A stretch of DNA of 59,633 nucleotides from CAZRDB01 sp964598695 (GTDB lineage Bacteria; Armatimonadota; Zipacnadia; UBA1398): positions 1-59,633 of the forward strand of contig CAZRDB010000005.1 in NCBI GenBank assembly GCA_964598695.1. Direction: 5' to 3'. The translations under genes and the position numbers were made by a program. The notes under the pieces are model-generated. The model searched no databases. It saw nothing but the letters and a program-made list of their open reading frames with translations, and was not told the DNA's origin. Below are positions 16,132 through 27,070 of this stretch, in pieces. Within the stretch, counting starts at the first letter, position 1. The number at the start of each line of letters is the position of its first letter.

Positions 16132-17868
16132 CTACTCGCTCGCGGCGTTGACGACGCTCAGCAGCGCCTCCGGTGTCGTGACGCCGGCGAGTACCTTGTC
16201 GAGGCCGTCCTCCAAGAGGCTCTTCATGCCCTCGCTGCGCGCCCGCTCGCGGATCGTGTAGGCGGCTTCCTCGGCGAGGATCGCGGTGCGGATCGAGTCG
16301 GAGACGTTCATCAGTTCGAACACGCCGCTGCGGCCTTTGTAGCCGCTGCCCCGGCACACCGGGCAGCCTCGGCCGCGCATGAAGACGGCGTCCTCGCACT
16401 GCTCGGCCCCGAGACCGAGCCGGCGCAGGGCCTTTGTCGGGGGGACGAACTCCTCGGCGCACTTCGAGCAGACCTTTCGGACGAGGCGTTGAGCGAGGAC
16501 GGCGACGAGGCTGGAGGCGATCAGGAAGGGCTCGATCTTCATCTCATTGAGTCGGGTCGCGGCCGAGGGCGCGTCGTTGGTGTGGATGGTCGAGAGAACG
16601 AGGTGGCCGGTGAGGGCCGCCTCGGTGGCGATGAGCGCCGTCTCGCCGTCGCGGATCTCCCCGACCATGATGATGTCGGGGTCTTGGCGCAGGAACGAGC
16701 GCAGGGCGCCGGCGAAGGTGAGGTCGGCCTTCGGGTTGACCTGCACCTGAGTGAGGCCCTCGAGCTGGTACTCGACCGGGTCCTCGACCGTGAGGATGTT
16801 GACCTCTGGGTCGTTGAGTTCGTGGAGCACCGAGTACAGCGTCGTCGACTTGCCCGAGCCCGTGGGTCCACTGACGAGGATGACGCCGTAGGTGCGCTGG
16901 ATCACGTCGCGGAGGATCGTGAGCGTGTCCTCGTGGAAGCCGAGCGATTCGAGCCCGATCTGGACGCCGCTCTTGTCGAGGATGCGGAGGACGACCTTCT
17001 CCCCGTAGACGCCGGGCAGGAACGAGACGCGGAAGTCGTAGTCCTTGCCGGCGATCCGCATTGAGATGCGGCCGTCCTGGGGCTTGCGCCGTTCGGAGAT
17101 GTCCTTGTCCGACATGACCTTGAGGCGAACGATCAGCGGCGGGACCAGTTCCTTCGGCACCGTGATCCGGCCCTCGCGGAGGCGGCCGTCGATCCGGTAC
17201 CGGACCTTCGCCTTGCCCGAGAGCTCCGGCTGGATGTGGATGTCCGAGGCGCGCTCGGTCACGCCCTCCTGGATGATCATGTTGACCAGGCGGACCACCG
17301 GCGCCTGCTCGAGCATCGAGAGGAGGCCCTCGGCGTCGGGCTCCTCCTCCTCCTCGCGCAGCTCGATCGCCTCGGCGCCCATGTCGCCGCCCAGCTCCGA
17401 GAGGATGGCCTCCATCGCCTGCCGGGCGCTGCCGCTCTGGTCCCCGTGGCGGTGGAGCGTGTTGCGGATGTCCTGGCCGCCCGGGATGCAGGGGAAGTTC
17501 TTCTTGCCCGTCGCGAGCTGGATCTCGTCGATGGTGAAGATGTCGAGGGGGTTCTCCATCGCGAGCTGGATCTGGCCGCCCTCGGCCTTCACCGGCACCA
17601 CGTTGTACTGGCGCATGATGTGGCCGGGGAACTGGCTCAGCAGAGCCGGGTCCAGCTCGATCTCCTCGAGGTCGATGAAGGGGATGTCCCAGTGTCGGCC
17701 GAGGCAGCGCACCAGCTCCTTCTCGGAGATGGCCCCCATCTGCACCAGGATCTGGCCGACCGGCTGGTCGGAGGTCTCGCGGCGGCGTAGCGCCTCCGCG
17801 AGCTGCTCCTCCGTGACGTTGGTCATCTGAAGGATGATCTCGCCGATTGACCGGGTCTGCGCTTCCAT
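16132..17868 (-). CDS. pilB: Type IV pilus assembly ATPase PilB (GspE family)
   Basis: This extension motor has about 578 residues. The N-terminal MshEN-type domain (GEIILQMTNVTEEQLAEAL, then VGQILVQMGAISEKEL) can bind c-di-GMP in relatives. The ATPase core has Walker A GPTGSGKST, Asp-box VEDPVEY, Walker B IIMVGEIRDGET, His-box VLSTIHTND, and a tetracysteine zinc site (CSKC and CPVC). I chose ATG 17868 (MEAQTRSIG) because AGGA lies six bases upstream; a longer in-frame extension to 17943 has no recognisable sequence. pilT follows. PilZ-domain proteins occur at 57-58 kb, consistent with c-di-GMP control of pili, though the link is inferred. Confidence 0.95.
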   Translation of the reverse strand: MEAQTRSIGEIILQMTNVTEEQLAEALRRRETSDQPVGQILVQMGAISEKELVRCLGRHWDIPFIDLEEIELDPALLSQFPGHIMRQYNVVPVKAEGGQIQLAMENPLDIFTIDEIQLATGKKNFPCIPGGQDIRNTLHRHGDQSGSARQAMEAILSELGGDMGAEAIELREEEEEPDAEGLLSMLEQAPVVRLVNMIIQEGVTERASDIHIQPELSGKAKVRYRIDGRLREGRITVPKELVPPLIVRLKVMSDKDISERRKPQDGRISMRIAGKDYDFRVSFLPGVYGEKVVLRILDKSGVQIGLESLGFHEDTLTILRDVIQRTYGVILVSGPTGSGKSTTLYSVLHELNDPEVNILTVEDPVEYQLEGLTQVQVNPKADLTFAGALRSFLRQDPDIIMVGEIRDGETALIATEAALTGHLVLSTIHTNDAPSAATRLNEMKIEPFLIASSLVAVLAQRLVRKVCSKCAEEFVPPTKALRRLGLGAEQCEDAVFMRGRGCPVCRGSGYKGRSGVFELMNVSDSIRTAILAEEAAYTIRERARSEGMKSLLEDGLDKVLAGVTTPEALLSVVNAASE

Positions 17869-18044
17869 TCCCTGTCCTGGTGTCTGACGTAGCACGCGGC
17901 GGCGCCACCCGGGACCGGGCAGAGCCGAGGGTGCGCCGTGCACTCCCCTGGCCTTCGCCTGGGCGGGCCTGAATCCTCGGGTATATGACTCGGCCGAGCG
18001 CCGCGAGGTTCACCGGGGCCCGGAGGCCGGCGGGGGCGGCGGCG

Positions 18045-18482
18045 TCAGGTCGTCATGGCCGACGAGCGACGCAGCCGCATCGCGAGCATCTTGCCCAGTC
18101 GGCGCAGGAGGCGGCATCCGAGCGTCGGGTGCTGGGCGGCCAGGGCGTCGAAGTCCGCCCGGCGGAGCACGGCCAGTCGGCAGCTCCCGACCGCCGTGCA
18201 GGTTGCGGAGCGAGGACCGCCATCCAACAGCGCGATCTCCCCGATCATCCAGCCGCGGCCGATGTGGGCGAGGGGAACGACGGAGCCGCCGGGCCCCGCG
18301 ATGCTGACCTCGACGACCCCGTCGAGGATCAGCAGCACCGTGTCGCCCTCTTCGCCCTCGCGGAACAGCACCTCGCCGCGGCTGGTGAAGCGCTCCGAGA
18401 GCAGGGGAAGCACGAGGGCGCGCTCCGCCGCATCCAGGTCGAGCATCACATCGACCGCGGCCAGTTCGTCGAGTCGGATCAT
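18045..18482 (-). CDS. Cyclic nucleotide-binding domain protein
   Basis: This 145-residue protein is essentially one Crp-type cNMP-binding domain. GEVLFREGEEGDTVLLILDG forms the first strands, and the phosphate-binding cassette GEIALLDGGPRSATCTA keeps the Glu and Arg that hold cAMP or cGMP. No helix-turn-helix follows, so it is not a transcription factor by itself; it is probably a regulatory or adaptor subunit. It starts ten bases after the M28 peptidase gene ends and is followed by the 176-base gap before pilB, making it the last gene of the ugpC-led run. Confidence 0.88.
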   Translation of the reverse strand: MIRLDELAAVDVMLDLDAAERALVLPLLSERFTSRGEVLFREGEEGDTVLLILDGVVEVSIAGPGGSVVPLAHIGRGWMIGEIALLDGGPRSATCTAVGSCRLAVLRRADFDALAAQHPTLGCRLLRRLGKMLAMRLRRSSAMTT

Positions 18483-18491
18483 CGCTCCCCC

Positions 18492-19886
18492 CTATGCCTC
18501 GGGCGCCAGCAACAGGTCGTGCTCCTCGAGCGCGCCGTCGTACTCCCCCAGCCCGCGCAGGGCCTCCTCGACTTCGGGCCGCGTCGCGCGCGCGAACGGG
18601 CGCTGCGGCGCATCCGCGACCGCGAAGGCCATTGCCGCGGCGCAGGCGATGGCGCGTCGGAGGATGCCCGGGTCCACCTTGTCGACGGTATCGCTCGCCG
18701 AGTGGTAGCACGCCGCCCCGCTGTCGTGCGGGCCGTAGGCGCTGAGACAGGGGACGCCGGCGAGGAAGAACGGTCGCGTGTCGGTCGCCATGCAGATCGA
18801 GTCCGACGGCGGATCGCAGACCCCCAGGCCCACGAGCTGCTCGCCGAGGGGCTCGAGCACTTCGAGTTCCTTCGGCCGGCCGACCAAGCCGAGCTTCTTG
18901 GGGTCGCCCGGCATGTCGTAGTTCAGGTAGCCGACGTGGCGGTCCAGCTCCTTCGTGGCGCGACGGACGTACTCCCGTGAGCCGAGGATCCCGATCTCCT
19001 CCGCCGCCCACATCGCGAACCGAACCGTCCGTCGCGGACGCCGGCTCGCCCGGGCGAGCGTGTGCGCCACGCCCAGCACCACGGCGCAGCCCAGGGCGTT
19101 GTCCATCGCGCCAGCCGCGACGTCCCAGGAGTCGAGATGGCCACCGACGACCACCAGCTCACGCGTGTGCTCGGCGCCCGGCAGGTCGCCCAGCACGTTG
19201 GCGACCTCGGCCTCCTGGATCCGGTTGCTCAGCCGCACCCGAAGGGTGACCTTGCGGCCGGCCGCGAGGTGGCGCCGGATCTGCTCGCCGTCCTCCTGGG
19301 TGATCCCCAGGCTCGGGATGGTGGCCTCCCTCTGGCCGCACATGCCCGTCTGGGGGCGCTGGCCGCTCAGGCCGCTGGTCAGCAGCATCCCGGCAGCGCC
19401 GGCCTGCGCCGCGAGCGCATACTTCCGCGAGCGGTGGGCGCGCGGCCGGCCGGGAGGGGCTCCCTCGCGCACCAGGGCGAACTGGCCGCGGACCTTGCGC
19501 CCGAGCCGCTCGTAGTCCTCCTTGAGACCGTACCCCGCGTCGATCACGGCCGCCTTGACGTCGGCGTCCTGGGGCGCGAAACCGTGGGCCAGCGCCGCCA
19601 GACGGCGCGCCTCCGGCTCGATCTGGTCGACCGAGCAGGTGCCGCGCGTCCAGGCGTCGGTGCGAAACTTCTGCAGGCGGGTGGGGCGAATGCACGCGGC
19701 GCGAAGGGCCTGCGCGGCCCACTTCTCGCCGGCCTCGCCGCCCGGCGTGCCGACAAGCCGGCCGCCCACGGTGTCGCACAGCTCGACCATCTCACGGTGC
19801 GGCATGGTGTCGCTGAGCGCGAGGCCCAGGATCTCGGCGAGGATCGCGTCGGGGAGCACGAGCGGCGAGGAGCTGGGGGATGCCAT
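18492..19886 (-). CDS. M28-family metallopeptidase (aminopeptidase/carboxypeptidase Q type)
   Basis: This 464-residue di-zinc exopeptidase has ligand motifs GGHLDSWDVAAGAMDNA (His250 and the following Asp), WAAEEIG (general base and ligand Glu), NYDMPGD and ACYHSASDT (final His). A PA-like insert (about residues 110-225, around QAGAAGMLLTSG) precedes the catalytic part, as in carboxypeptidase Q and PSMA-like members. There is no signal peptide, so it appears cytoplasmic, unlike many secreted M28 enzymes. GGAGG lies five bases before the ATG. It lies between the THEP1-like NTPase (21 bases upstream) and the cNMP protein. Confidence 0.9.
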   Translation of the reverse strand: MASPSSSPLVLPDAILAEILGLALSDTMPHREMVELCDTVGGRLVGTPGGEAGEKWAAQALRAACIRPTRLQKFRTDAWTRGTCSVDQIEPEARRLAALAHGFAPQDADVKAAVIDAGYGLKEDYERLGRKVRGQFALVREGAPPGRPRAHRSRKYALAAQAGAAGMLLTSGLSGQRPQTGMCGQREATIPSLGITQEDGEQIRRHLAAGRKVTLRVRLSNRIQEAEVANVLGDLPGAEHTRELVVVGGHLDSWDVAAGAMDNALGCAVVLGVAHTLARASRRPRRTVRFAMWAAEEIGILGSREYVRRATKELDRHVGYLNYDMPGDPKKLGLVGRPKELEVLEPLGEQLVGLGVCDPPSDSICMATDTRPFFLAGVPCLSAYGPHDSGAACYHSASDTVDKVDPGILRRAIACAAAMAFAVADAPQRPFARATRPEVEEALRGLGEYDGALEEHDLLLAPEA

Positions 19887-19907
19887 AGGAGCCTCCGTTT
19901 CCGGGCC

Positions 19908-20450
19908 TCAATGGCCGGCGGACGTCCCAGAGGCCGCTGTCTCCTCCGGGAACGCCGGGAACAGCAGGGCGAGCGCTTCGTCGACCCGCGAGGGCGGATC
20001 GCCCGCGGCGAGATGGAGCACCGTGGCGCGCGGGGTCCCCATGCGGGCGAGCAACGCCTCGGCGAGGCCCTCGCGAACGACGTAGACGGCGCGCGCCGGG
20101 CGTGCCTGCGGCTCGAGGGCGGCCGAGAGGCCCTGGCCCTCCTCGAGTTCGAGGCCGCCCAGCTCATCGACAACGACGAGATCGGCCGACTGCGACGCGG
20201 CGCGCAGGACATCGTTGGCCCATGCGTGGGCGTTGCGCACGAGCGAGGAGGTGCTGCCCGCGTCAGGAGGGATCACGAGCGAGAAGCCGCCTGCCACGTC
20301 CTCGAGCCGGCGCGGCGCGGCGGCGTCGGCCGTCGAGCGGCGCGTCAAGACCCCTCCGCAGGAGTGCCCGAGCGCCCGGGCGGCCTCGATCAGCCGCAGA
20401 CAGAACTGCGTCTTCCCGCATCCCCCGGGGCCTGTAATGACAAGGAACAC
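19908..20450 (-). CDS. Nucleoside-triphosphatase, THEP1 family
   Basis: This 180-residue P-loop NTPase has Walker A GPGGCGKTQF at residues 7-16, GGVLTRR, and Walker B VVVDELGGLELEEG, matching the THEP1/NTPase-1 family (broad nucleoside triphosphate hydrolysis, role uncertain). The probable start is GTG 20450, with GAGGG about ten bases upstream. It is 58 bases downstream of the mrfA-like helicase gene. A role in nucleotide or RNA processing is inference only. Confidence 0.82.
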   Translation of the reverse strand: MFLVITGPGGCGKTQFCLRLIEAARALGHSCGGVLTRRSTADAAAPRRLEDVAGGFSLVIPPDAGSTSSLVRNAHAWANDVLRAASQSADLVVVDELGGLELEEGQGLSAALEPQARPARAVYVVREGLAEALLARMGTPRATVLHLAAGDPPSRVDEALALLFPAFPEETAASGTSAGH

Positions 20451-20508
20451 GGCATCACGACCCTCTGCAGCCTGCCGCCGTGCGAACGGCCCCGGCAGCG
20501 TATCTCCC

Positions 20509-22884
20509 CTATTCGACCTCCGGGGCCGGGGCGCCTCCGTCGGCGGCGACGCCGAGCCAGTCGATCAGTGCGAGCGCGCCCGCCTTGTCGAGGGGGCTGT
20601 TGTTGGAGCCGCAGTTCGGCGCCTGCACGCAGCCGGGGCAGCCGTCGTCGCACGGGCACTCCGCGATCGCGGCGCGCGTCCGGACGAGTAGCTCCTCCAT
20701 GCGCTCGTAGGCCGCCTCGGTGATCCCCACGCCGCCGGGGTGGTTGTCGCACAGCGAGATCGCCGGGGTGGCCGTGTGGGGCTCGAGCAGCACGGAGTAC
20801 CCCGCGACGTCGTGCGGGCCGCTCGAGGCGAACAGCGGCAGGACCGAGATCAGCGCGTGCTCCAGCGCGTGGAGCGAGCCGAGCGGGTCGCGGCCCCGGG
20901 CGAGGAGCCAGGGGATCGGCGCCGGCGCCGTGGGGCTCTCGCCGAAGGAGATCAGCAGCCCGACGGTCTCCATCGCCTCGGGCGGCAGCTCGAGGTCGTG
21001 GGTCGTCGCGGCCTCCTTGCCGAAGTCGGCGCTTCGCCAGTAGCCGAGGATCCGGCTGGTCATCGTCATCTCGGCGAAGTGGATCTCCCCCCGGCCGAGG
21101 GGCCGCCGCGCGTGCTCGACGTCGACCCGGGTCTCGAACGAGACGCGCGGGCGGGTGAGCCCCCCCTCGTCGGTCCTCTCGACGTGGGCGACGCGCCGCT
21201 CGAGGTCGCAGCGGACGACGCGGTACTTCTCGCCGAGGTGGAGGTAGACGGCGTCCGGGTGGAGGTGGTAGAGCGCCGTCGAGGCGTCGACCGTCCCGAT
21301 GAGCGTCTCGGCCTTGCCTTCCACGATGCGGTACGAGGCGCCGGTCGAGGAGCGGAGGCTGACCTCGCCGTGCGGCTGAAGCCCGGCCGCCGCGTACCAG
21401 CGGTCGCGCCGCTCGACGTACCGCGCCTGGGCGAGCAGCCCCAGCAGGCCGGCGGCTTCCCCGGCGTCGGGCCAGTACCGGCCCAGCTCGCTCTCGGCGA
21501 GGGCCAGCTCGGCGGCGGCGCACAGCAGGTGCGAGCCCAGGATGAAGCGGTTGCCGGGGTCGGCCGTGGCCCGCTCCGCCGCCTGGCCCGCGAGGTAGGC
21601 CGGGTGGCGCGCAAGGTACTGGTCGAGCGTTCCCTCGAGCGGCACGAGGAACACGGCGCTCTCGCCTCCGCCGCGTCCGACACGGCCCGCCTGCTGGCGG
21701 AACCCGGCGATGGTGCCCGGGTAGCCGACGAGCACGCAGGCCTCGAGCCCGCCGATATCGACGCCCAGCTCCAGGGCCGTCGTCGCGTAGACCCCCAGCA
21801 GGTCGCCACGCACGAGCCGCTGCTCGATGTCGCGCCGTTCCTCGGGGAGATAGCCGCCCCGGTAGGAGAGGAGCGTGTGGAGCCGCTCGGGCCGCCGCGC
21901 CGCGAGCATCGCGCGCGTCCGCAGCAACAGCACCTCCGCGCTCCTGCGGCTCTGGACGAAGGCGATCGTGCGGATCCCCTCGCCGACGAGGGCCGCGACG
22001 AGGCGAGCCGCCTCGCCGTAGGCGCTGCCCGCCAGCAGCCGCTCCTCCGGTCCGAGCGCCTCCGCCTCCTTCACCGAGGCCGCCGTCCCGTCCGCCTCCC
22101 CGACGGTGCGCGACCAGATCACGTACCGCTTGGCCCCGCCCGGGGAGCCGTCGCGGTCGATCAGCGCGAACGGGAGGCCGCAGAGAGCCTCCGCGTGCTC
22201 CCGCGGGTTGGCGACCGTCGCCGAGCAGCCGATCCACTGCGGCGCCGCGCCGTAGTACTCGCACAGGCGCCGGAGCCGCCGGAAGACGTGCGCCGCATGG
22301 CTGCCGAACACCCCCGTGTAGGTGTGCAGCTCGTCGAGCACGACGTACCGCAGGCTCCGGAGATACTCCGCCCACGCGCGGTGGTTGGGGAGCACCCCGA
22401 GGTGGAGCATGTCGGGGTTGCTCACGATCACGTGGGCGTGGCGGCGCACCCCGGCGCGCTCGCTCACCGGTGTGTCGCCATCGTAGGCGGCGAAGCGTAG
22501 CGGCCCTTCGGGCAGCAGCTCGTGTAGCTTGCGGAGCTGGTCGTGGGCGAGCGCCTTCGTGGGGAAGAGGTAGAGCGCCCGGCCCGTCGGGCGGCCGGCG
22601 AGGGCGTCGAGGACGGGGAGGTTGTAGCACAGCGACTTGCCGCTCGCCGTTCCGGTGACGACGAGGACGTTGCGGCCCTCCCGCACGAGATTCCAGGCCT
22701 CGCCCTGGTGGGCGTAGAGCCGCTCGATGCCCTGCTCCGCGAGGCGGGCGCGCAGGGGCTCCGCCAGGGTCTCAGGGACCGGGCAGTACCGTGGCTCGCG
22801 CGCCGGCTCCTCCCACTCGGCGAGCGCGCGGCCGCGCAGGCCCGGGCGACCGTCGAGATCGCGCAGGAAGTCAGCGACGTTCAT
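20509..22884 (-). CDS. mrfA: DEAD/DEAH-box helicase with DUF1998-type C-terminal cysteine motif (MrfA/YprA-like)
   Basis: This 791-residue superfamily-2 helicase has a Q-motif-like LYAHQ, Walker A TGTASGKS, TKALAHDQ, DELHTYTG (DExH), SAT as GCSATVANP, ATTALELGVDIGG and QQAGRVGRGG. The C-terminal region carries the cluster CPCDDGCPGC...NCGSNNSPLDK, the four-cysteine metal motif of DUF1998 helicases. B. subtilis MrfA (YprA) removes mitomycin C lesions by helicase activity. Overall length and motif order fit MrfA. Its ATG is five bases after the tatC stop. Confidence 0.9.
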   Translation of the reverse strand: MNVADFLRDLDGRPGLRGRALAEWEEPAREPRYCPVPETLAEPLRARLAEQGIERLYAHQGEAWNLVREGRNVLVVTGTASGKSLCYNLPVLDALAGRPTGRALYLFPTKALAHDQLRKLHELLPEGPLRFAAYDGDTPVSERAGVRRHAHVIVSNPDMLHLGVLPNHRAWAEYLRSLRYVVLDELHTYTGVFGSHAAHVFRRLRRLCEYYGAAPQWIGCSATVANPREHAEALCGLPFALIDRDGSPGGAKRYVIWSRTVGEADGTAASVKEAEALGPEERLLAGSAYGEAARLVAALVGEGIRTIAFVQSRRSAEVLLLRTRAMLAARRPERLHTLLSYRGGYLPEERRDIEQRLVRGDLLGVYATTALELGVDIGGLEACVLVGYPGTIAGFRQQAGRVGRGGGESAVFLVPLEGTLDQYLARHPAYLAGQAAERATADPGNRFILGSHLLCAAAELALAESELGRYWPDAGEAAGLLGLLAQARYVERRDRWYAAAGLQPHGEVSLRSSTGASYRIVEGKAETLIGTVDASTALYHLHPDAVYLHLGEKYRVVRCDLERRVAHVERTDEGGLTRPRVSFETRVDVEHARRPLGRGEIHFAEMTMTSRILGYWRSADFGKEAATTHDLELPPEAMETVGLLISFGESPTAPAPIPWLLARGRDPLGSLHALEHALISVLPLFASSGPHDVAGYSVLLEPHTATPAISLCDNHPGGVGITEAAYERMEELLVRTRAAIAECPCDDGCPGCVQAPNCGSNNSPLDKAGALALIDWLGVAADGGAPAPEVE

Positions 22885-22889
22885 GGCGC

Positions 22890-24021
22890 TCAGTCCGGTG
22901 GCTCGGCAGGCCCCTCCGGGTCGGCCGACGGCGCGGTCTCGTCATCGGCGCTCTCCTCCCTCTCCGCCGGCGGGGCGATGCCTCCCCCGCGGGGGGGGCC
23001 GAGGATGACCGGCGGCTCTGCCGTGAGAGGGACACTCCGCGGCGGGAGAAGGGTTCCGTCGCCTTCGGGGTCGCCCTCGCCGAGCGCCGCGGGGGCGGGT
23101 GGCGTGGGCTCGGGCTCGGCGGGCGCCAGCGGCGCGTCGAAGAGCCGGTACTCGTCACGCTCGGCCGCCTCGCGCTTGCGGTTGCCGCGCTCGATGACCA
23201 GGGCGATGGCGATCGAGAGGAAGTAGAGGGCGACCATCGGGCCGACGGTGATCGAGAGGTTGACGGGGTCCCACGTGGGCGTGATCAAGGCGGCGATGAC
23301 CAGCAGCACGACCATCGCGTGGCGCCAGACGCGGACGAGGAAACCCGAGCTGAGCAGGCCGATGCGCACGAGGGCGGCGACGACCACGGGCATCTGGAAC
23401 ACGAGGCCCATGCCCGTCATCAGCGTGAGCATCATGTTCAGGTACTTCGCGGGGTCGAGCAGGAACTGGGCGCCGGGGAAGTAGTTCTTGAACTGCATGA
23501 GGAAGGCGAGCGCCGTGGGGAAGATCGTGTAGACGAAGGCCGCGCCTAGAACGAAGAGGCCCGGGCAGGCGAGCACGGCGAGGTAGCCGACCCGCCGCTC
23601 GCGGCGGGTGAGCGCCGGCGCGATGAAGCCCCAAGCCTCGAGCATCACGAACGGCAGCGAGATGACGAGCCCCGCGAGAAGGCCGATCTTCAGCCAAGTC
23701 ATCAGGGGGGCCATCATCTCGGTGAAGATCATGTTGCTGTTCCCCATGGGGTCCTCGCCCAGTGCCTTGGCGGCGGGCTCCATGACGAACGCGATGATCT
23801 CCTCCTGCGCCATCCCGACGCAGACCAACGAGGCGATGGCGACGTACACCATGCTGCGGAGGATCCGGACACGCAGCTCCTCGAGGTGATCGAGGAAGTG
23901 CATCTCCTTGCCCTCGTAGGCGTCGGGGTCGGTCGGCTGCAGCTCCCGGGTCTTGCGGGCTCGGCGCGCGCGGCGCGAGCCCTCGCGGCCGGGCTCGTCG
24001 CCCTCGGCCTCGGGACGTGCC

Positions 24022-24032
<11 letters not shown>
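22890..24032 (-). CDS. tatC: Sec-independent translocase TatC with long C-terminal tail
   Basis: TatC recognises twin-arginine signal peptides of folded exported proteins, such as the Tat-type Gfo/Idh protein and sulfatase in this window. About 40 charged N-terminal residues lead to MHFLDHLEELRVRILRSM, the TatC hallmark, and six hydrophobic helices run to about residue 270. The last 100 residues are a Pro/Glu/Ala-rich disordered tail absent from E. coli TatC (258 residues). The start overlaps the ugpC-like stop by 11 bases. No tatA/B gene is in the window. Confidence 0.95.
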
Positions 24033-25269
<1,237 letters not shown>

Positions 25270-25360
25270 CGAGGATCACTCTCCAGGGTCCATGCCTCCG
25301 GCGGGAGACCGTCACCGCCGGCCCGCACGATGATAGCAGAGCCTGCGCCGCGCGGCGACT

Positions 25361-25600
25361 GCCGCGGCGCCCTCCGCCTGGCCAGGGTTCGCGTCCCGGC
25401 CCGAAGGACCTTCGCCGACTCGGCTGCCGTGCTCCGAGGCCTGGCCGCCGGAGCGTGGCGCGCGGATCTACGTCTGCCGACTCGACGGGACGGGCCTCAG
25501 GCGGCTCACCCCGCTCGCGAACGACCCGCTGCCGGTCTGGCGCTTCCCCGCCACCGGCGAGCCCGCGTTCGCGCTCGACGCGCCTCTCGCCGAGGAGTAG
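25361..25600 (+). pseudogene. Decayed 3' end of a gene like the one at 27134-29131
   Basis: In the frame ending at TAG 25598, bases from about 25463 read ARIYVCRLDGTGLRRLTPLAND and end FALDAPLAEE. This aligns with the C-terminus of the 27134-29131 protein (YLYVCNLDGSGLKRVTPLED...AFDLEKAAW). Just upstream, in another frame, LRLARVRVPARRTFADSAAV resembles its LRLREPAVSPDGTRLAFSGS, so at least one frameshift is present. There is no intact start. It looks like the remnant of a second gene copy. Confidence 0.65.
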
Positions 25601-25603
25601 CCG

Positions 25604-25660
25604 GCAGGGCCACCGCCCGGCCGGCGCGAAGAGGGGAGCCATCGCTCGGCGGAGGGAGGG
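25604..25660 (+). repeat. 57-bp direct repeat, copy 1
   Basis: This copy begins GCAGGGCCACCGCCCGG and ends GGCGGAGGGAGGG. It is 55/57 identical to 27071-27127. Each copy starts just after a stop codon and ends in the ribosome binding site of the next gene. Confidence 0.9.
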
Positions 25661-25667
25661 GTCTCCC

Positions 25668-27068
25668 ATGCGAAGGGTCTGGCTGCTCGCGGTCGGCCTT
25701 GCGGTGTTCTCCCTGCTCGCGGCTGGAGGGCGGTCTGAGGCGGTCGATCGCCCCGCCCTGCCGACCGACCTGCTCGTGGGCTGCTACCGTGCCGGCTCGA
25801 TGGCTGGGTGGGGCGTGTACCGGTTCGATGAGGCCGGCAGCCTCCGCCTCTGCGTCCAGGGGGCGCGCAACCCGGTCTGGATGCCCGACCGCGAGCAATG
25901 GCTCTGTGTGCGCAACGGGGTGCCGTGCATCGTCGATGCCGCCACGAACAAGTGGCGCGAGCTAACGGCGAGGGACGGGTCGCGACCGGGCTACTCCGTC
26001 GCGCCCATCCCGCGTGCGCGCCTCATACTGCCCACTCCTGACGGCGCCAGCGCACTCGCTATGGTGCAGCGCCCCCTCTCTCAGGGGTGGAGCGTATGCG
26101 TGCTCCAGACGGCTGCACCGGCGGTACCGCCGGTGGCGCGCGGGGACGGGGAGCACCTGAAGAAGGACGACGATCTCGGCCAACCGCCGGGATTGGGCGG
26201 GTCGTCGGTGTCCGCACAGCGGGGCCCTCGCCCTGAGAGCATCGCCGAAGCCCTCGAGTCGGAACGGTCGGTCCCGGAGTCCCTCGATCGCGCCGTTGCG
26301 AGTGCCCTCGGCATCGACCCGCTGCCTCCGGGTCCGGGCGAGCCCGAAAGGCCTCCCGCCCCTCCGTATGGAGTGCTTGACATGGCCCTGTCGGGCGACG
26401 GCAGCAGCCTCGCGTTGGTCTGTGGCGTGACAGGCGGCGACGTCGGCGTCCTCCGATCGACGATCCTCATCGCCCGAGCCGGCGCCCCCCTCGAGTTCAC
26501 CCCGCTTCCGGCGCCCGCGGGGGCGACCATCGCGCTGAACCCGCACTGGGTCGAGGAGGCCGAGGTGCTCTCCTTCGACGCCATCGACCCGGCCGGCCTG
26601 AGGCGCACCACCTACCTCTGGCGCGCTTCCGATGGCTCGTTGACGCCCCACGAGCTGCGCGCGGAGGGGACGATGGCTGTGGAGACCCGGGGGCTTCCCA
26701 GGGCTCCCGACACGAGAGTCGTCGCCGTTGCGCCCCGCGGCGAGGCCCTGTGTGTGGCCGTTGGGGCCTCGCTGGGGCAGCCGTACGACCTGGTCATCAC
26801 CGATCGCGCGGGCAGGATCGCGCTACTCGCTTGCGCTGCGGCCGGTGTGTGGGACGCGAAGTGGCAAGCCGACGGCGCGCGGCTTGCCATGATCAACGGC
26901 TGCGGCTACCCATCGCTGGCAGCCGTTCAGCCTCTCGTCTCATCGTCGCTCGCCGTGATGGTGACCGTACGCGACCTGAGTGACGAGGGTAGGACCTCCC
27001 TGTACCTGGTCCCCCACGCCGACGATCGGCGCGATGATCCCGCGATTCCCTACGAGCTAGCCTGGTGA
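25668..27068 (+). CDS. Secreted protein of unknown function, possible beta-propeller
   Basis: This protein of about 466 residues starts at ATG 25668, with GGAGGGAGGG six bases upstream. A signal peptide is visible (MRRVWLLAVGLAVFSLLAAGG). Repeated short units such as MALSGDGSSLALVCG and DAKWQADGARLAMING resemble WD40/TolB-like propeller blades (xSPDGxxLAx), but no family is certain. A Pro/Glu/Gly-rich linker lies near residues 165-235. It follows the first 57-bp repeat and is followed by the second. It shows no clear similarity to the larger neighbour apart from blade-like motifs. Confidence 0.75.
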   Translation: MRRVWLLAVGLAVFSLLAAGGRSEAVDRPALPTDLLVGCYRAGSMAGWGVYRFDEAGSLRLCVQGARNPVWMPDREQWLCVRNGVPCIVDAATNKWRELTARDGSRPGYSVAPIPRARLILPTPDGASALAMVQRPLSQGWSVCVLQTAAPAVPPVARGDGEHLKKDDDLGQPPGLGGSSVSAQRGPRPESIAEALESERSVPESLDRAVASALGIDPLPPGPGEPERPPAPPYGVLDMALSGDGSSLALVCGVTGGDVGVLRSTILIARAGAPLEFTPLPAPAGATIALNPHWVEEAEVLSFDAIDPAGLRRTTYLWRASDGSLTPHELRAEGTMAVETRGLPRAPDTRVVAVAPRGEALCVAVGASLGQPYDLVITDRAGRIALLACAAAGVWDAKWQADGARLAMINGCGYPSLAAVQPLVSSSLAVMVTVRDLSDEGRTSLYLVPHADDRRDDPAIPYELAW

Positions 27069-27070
27069 GG

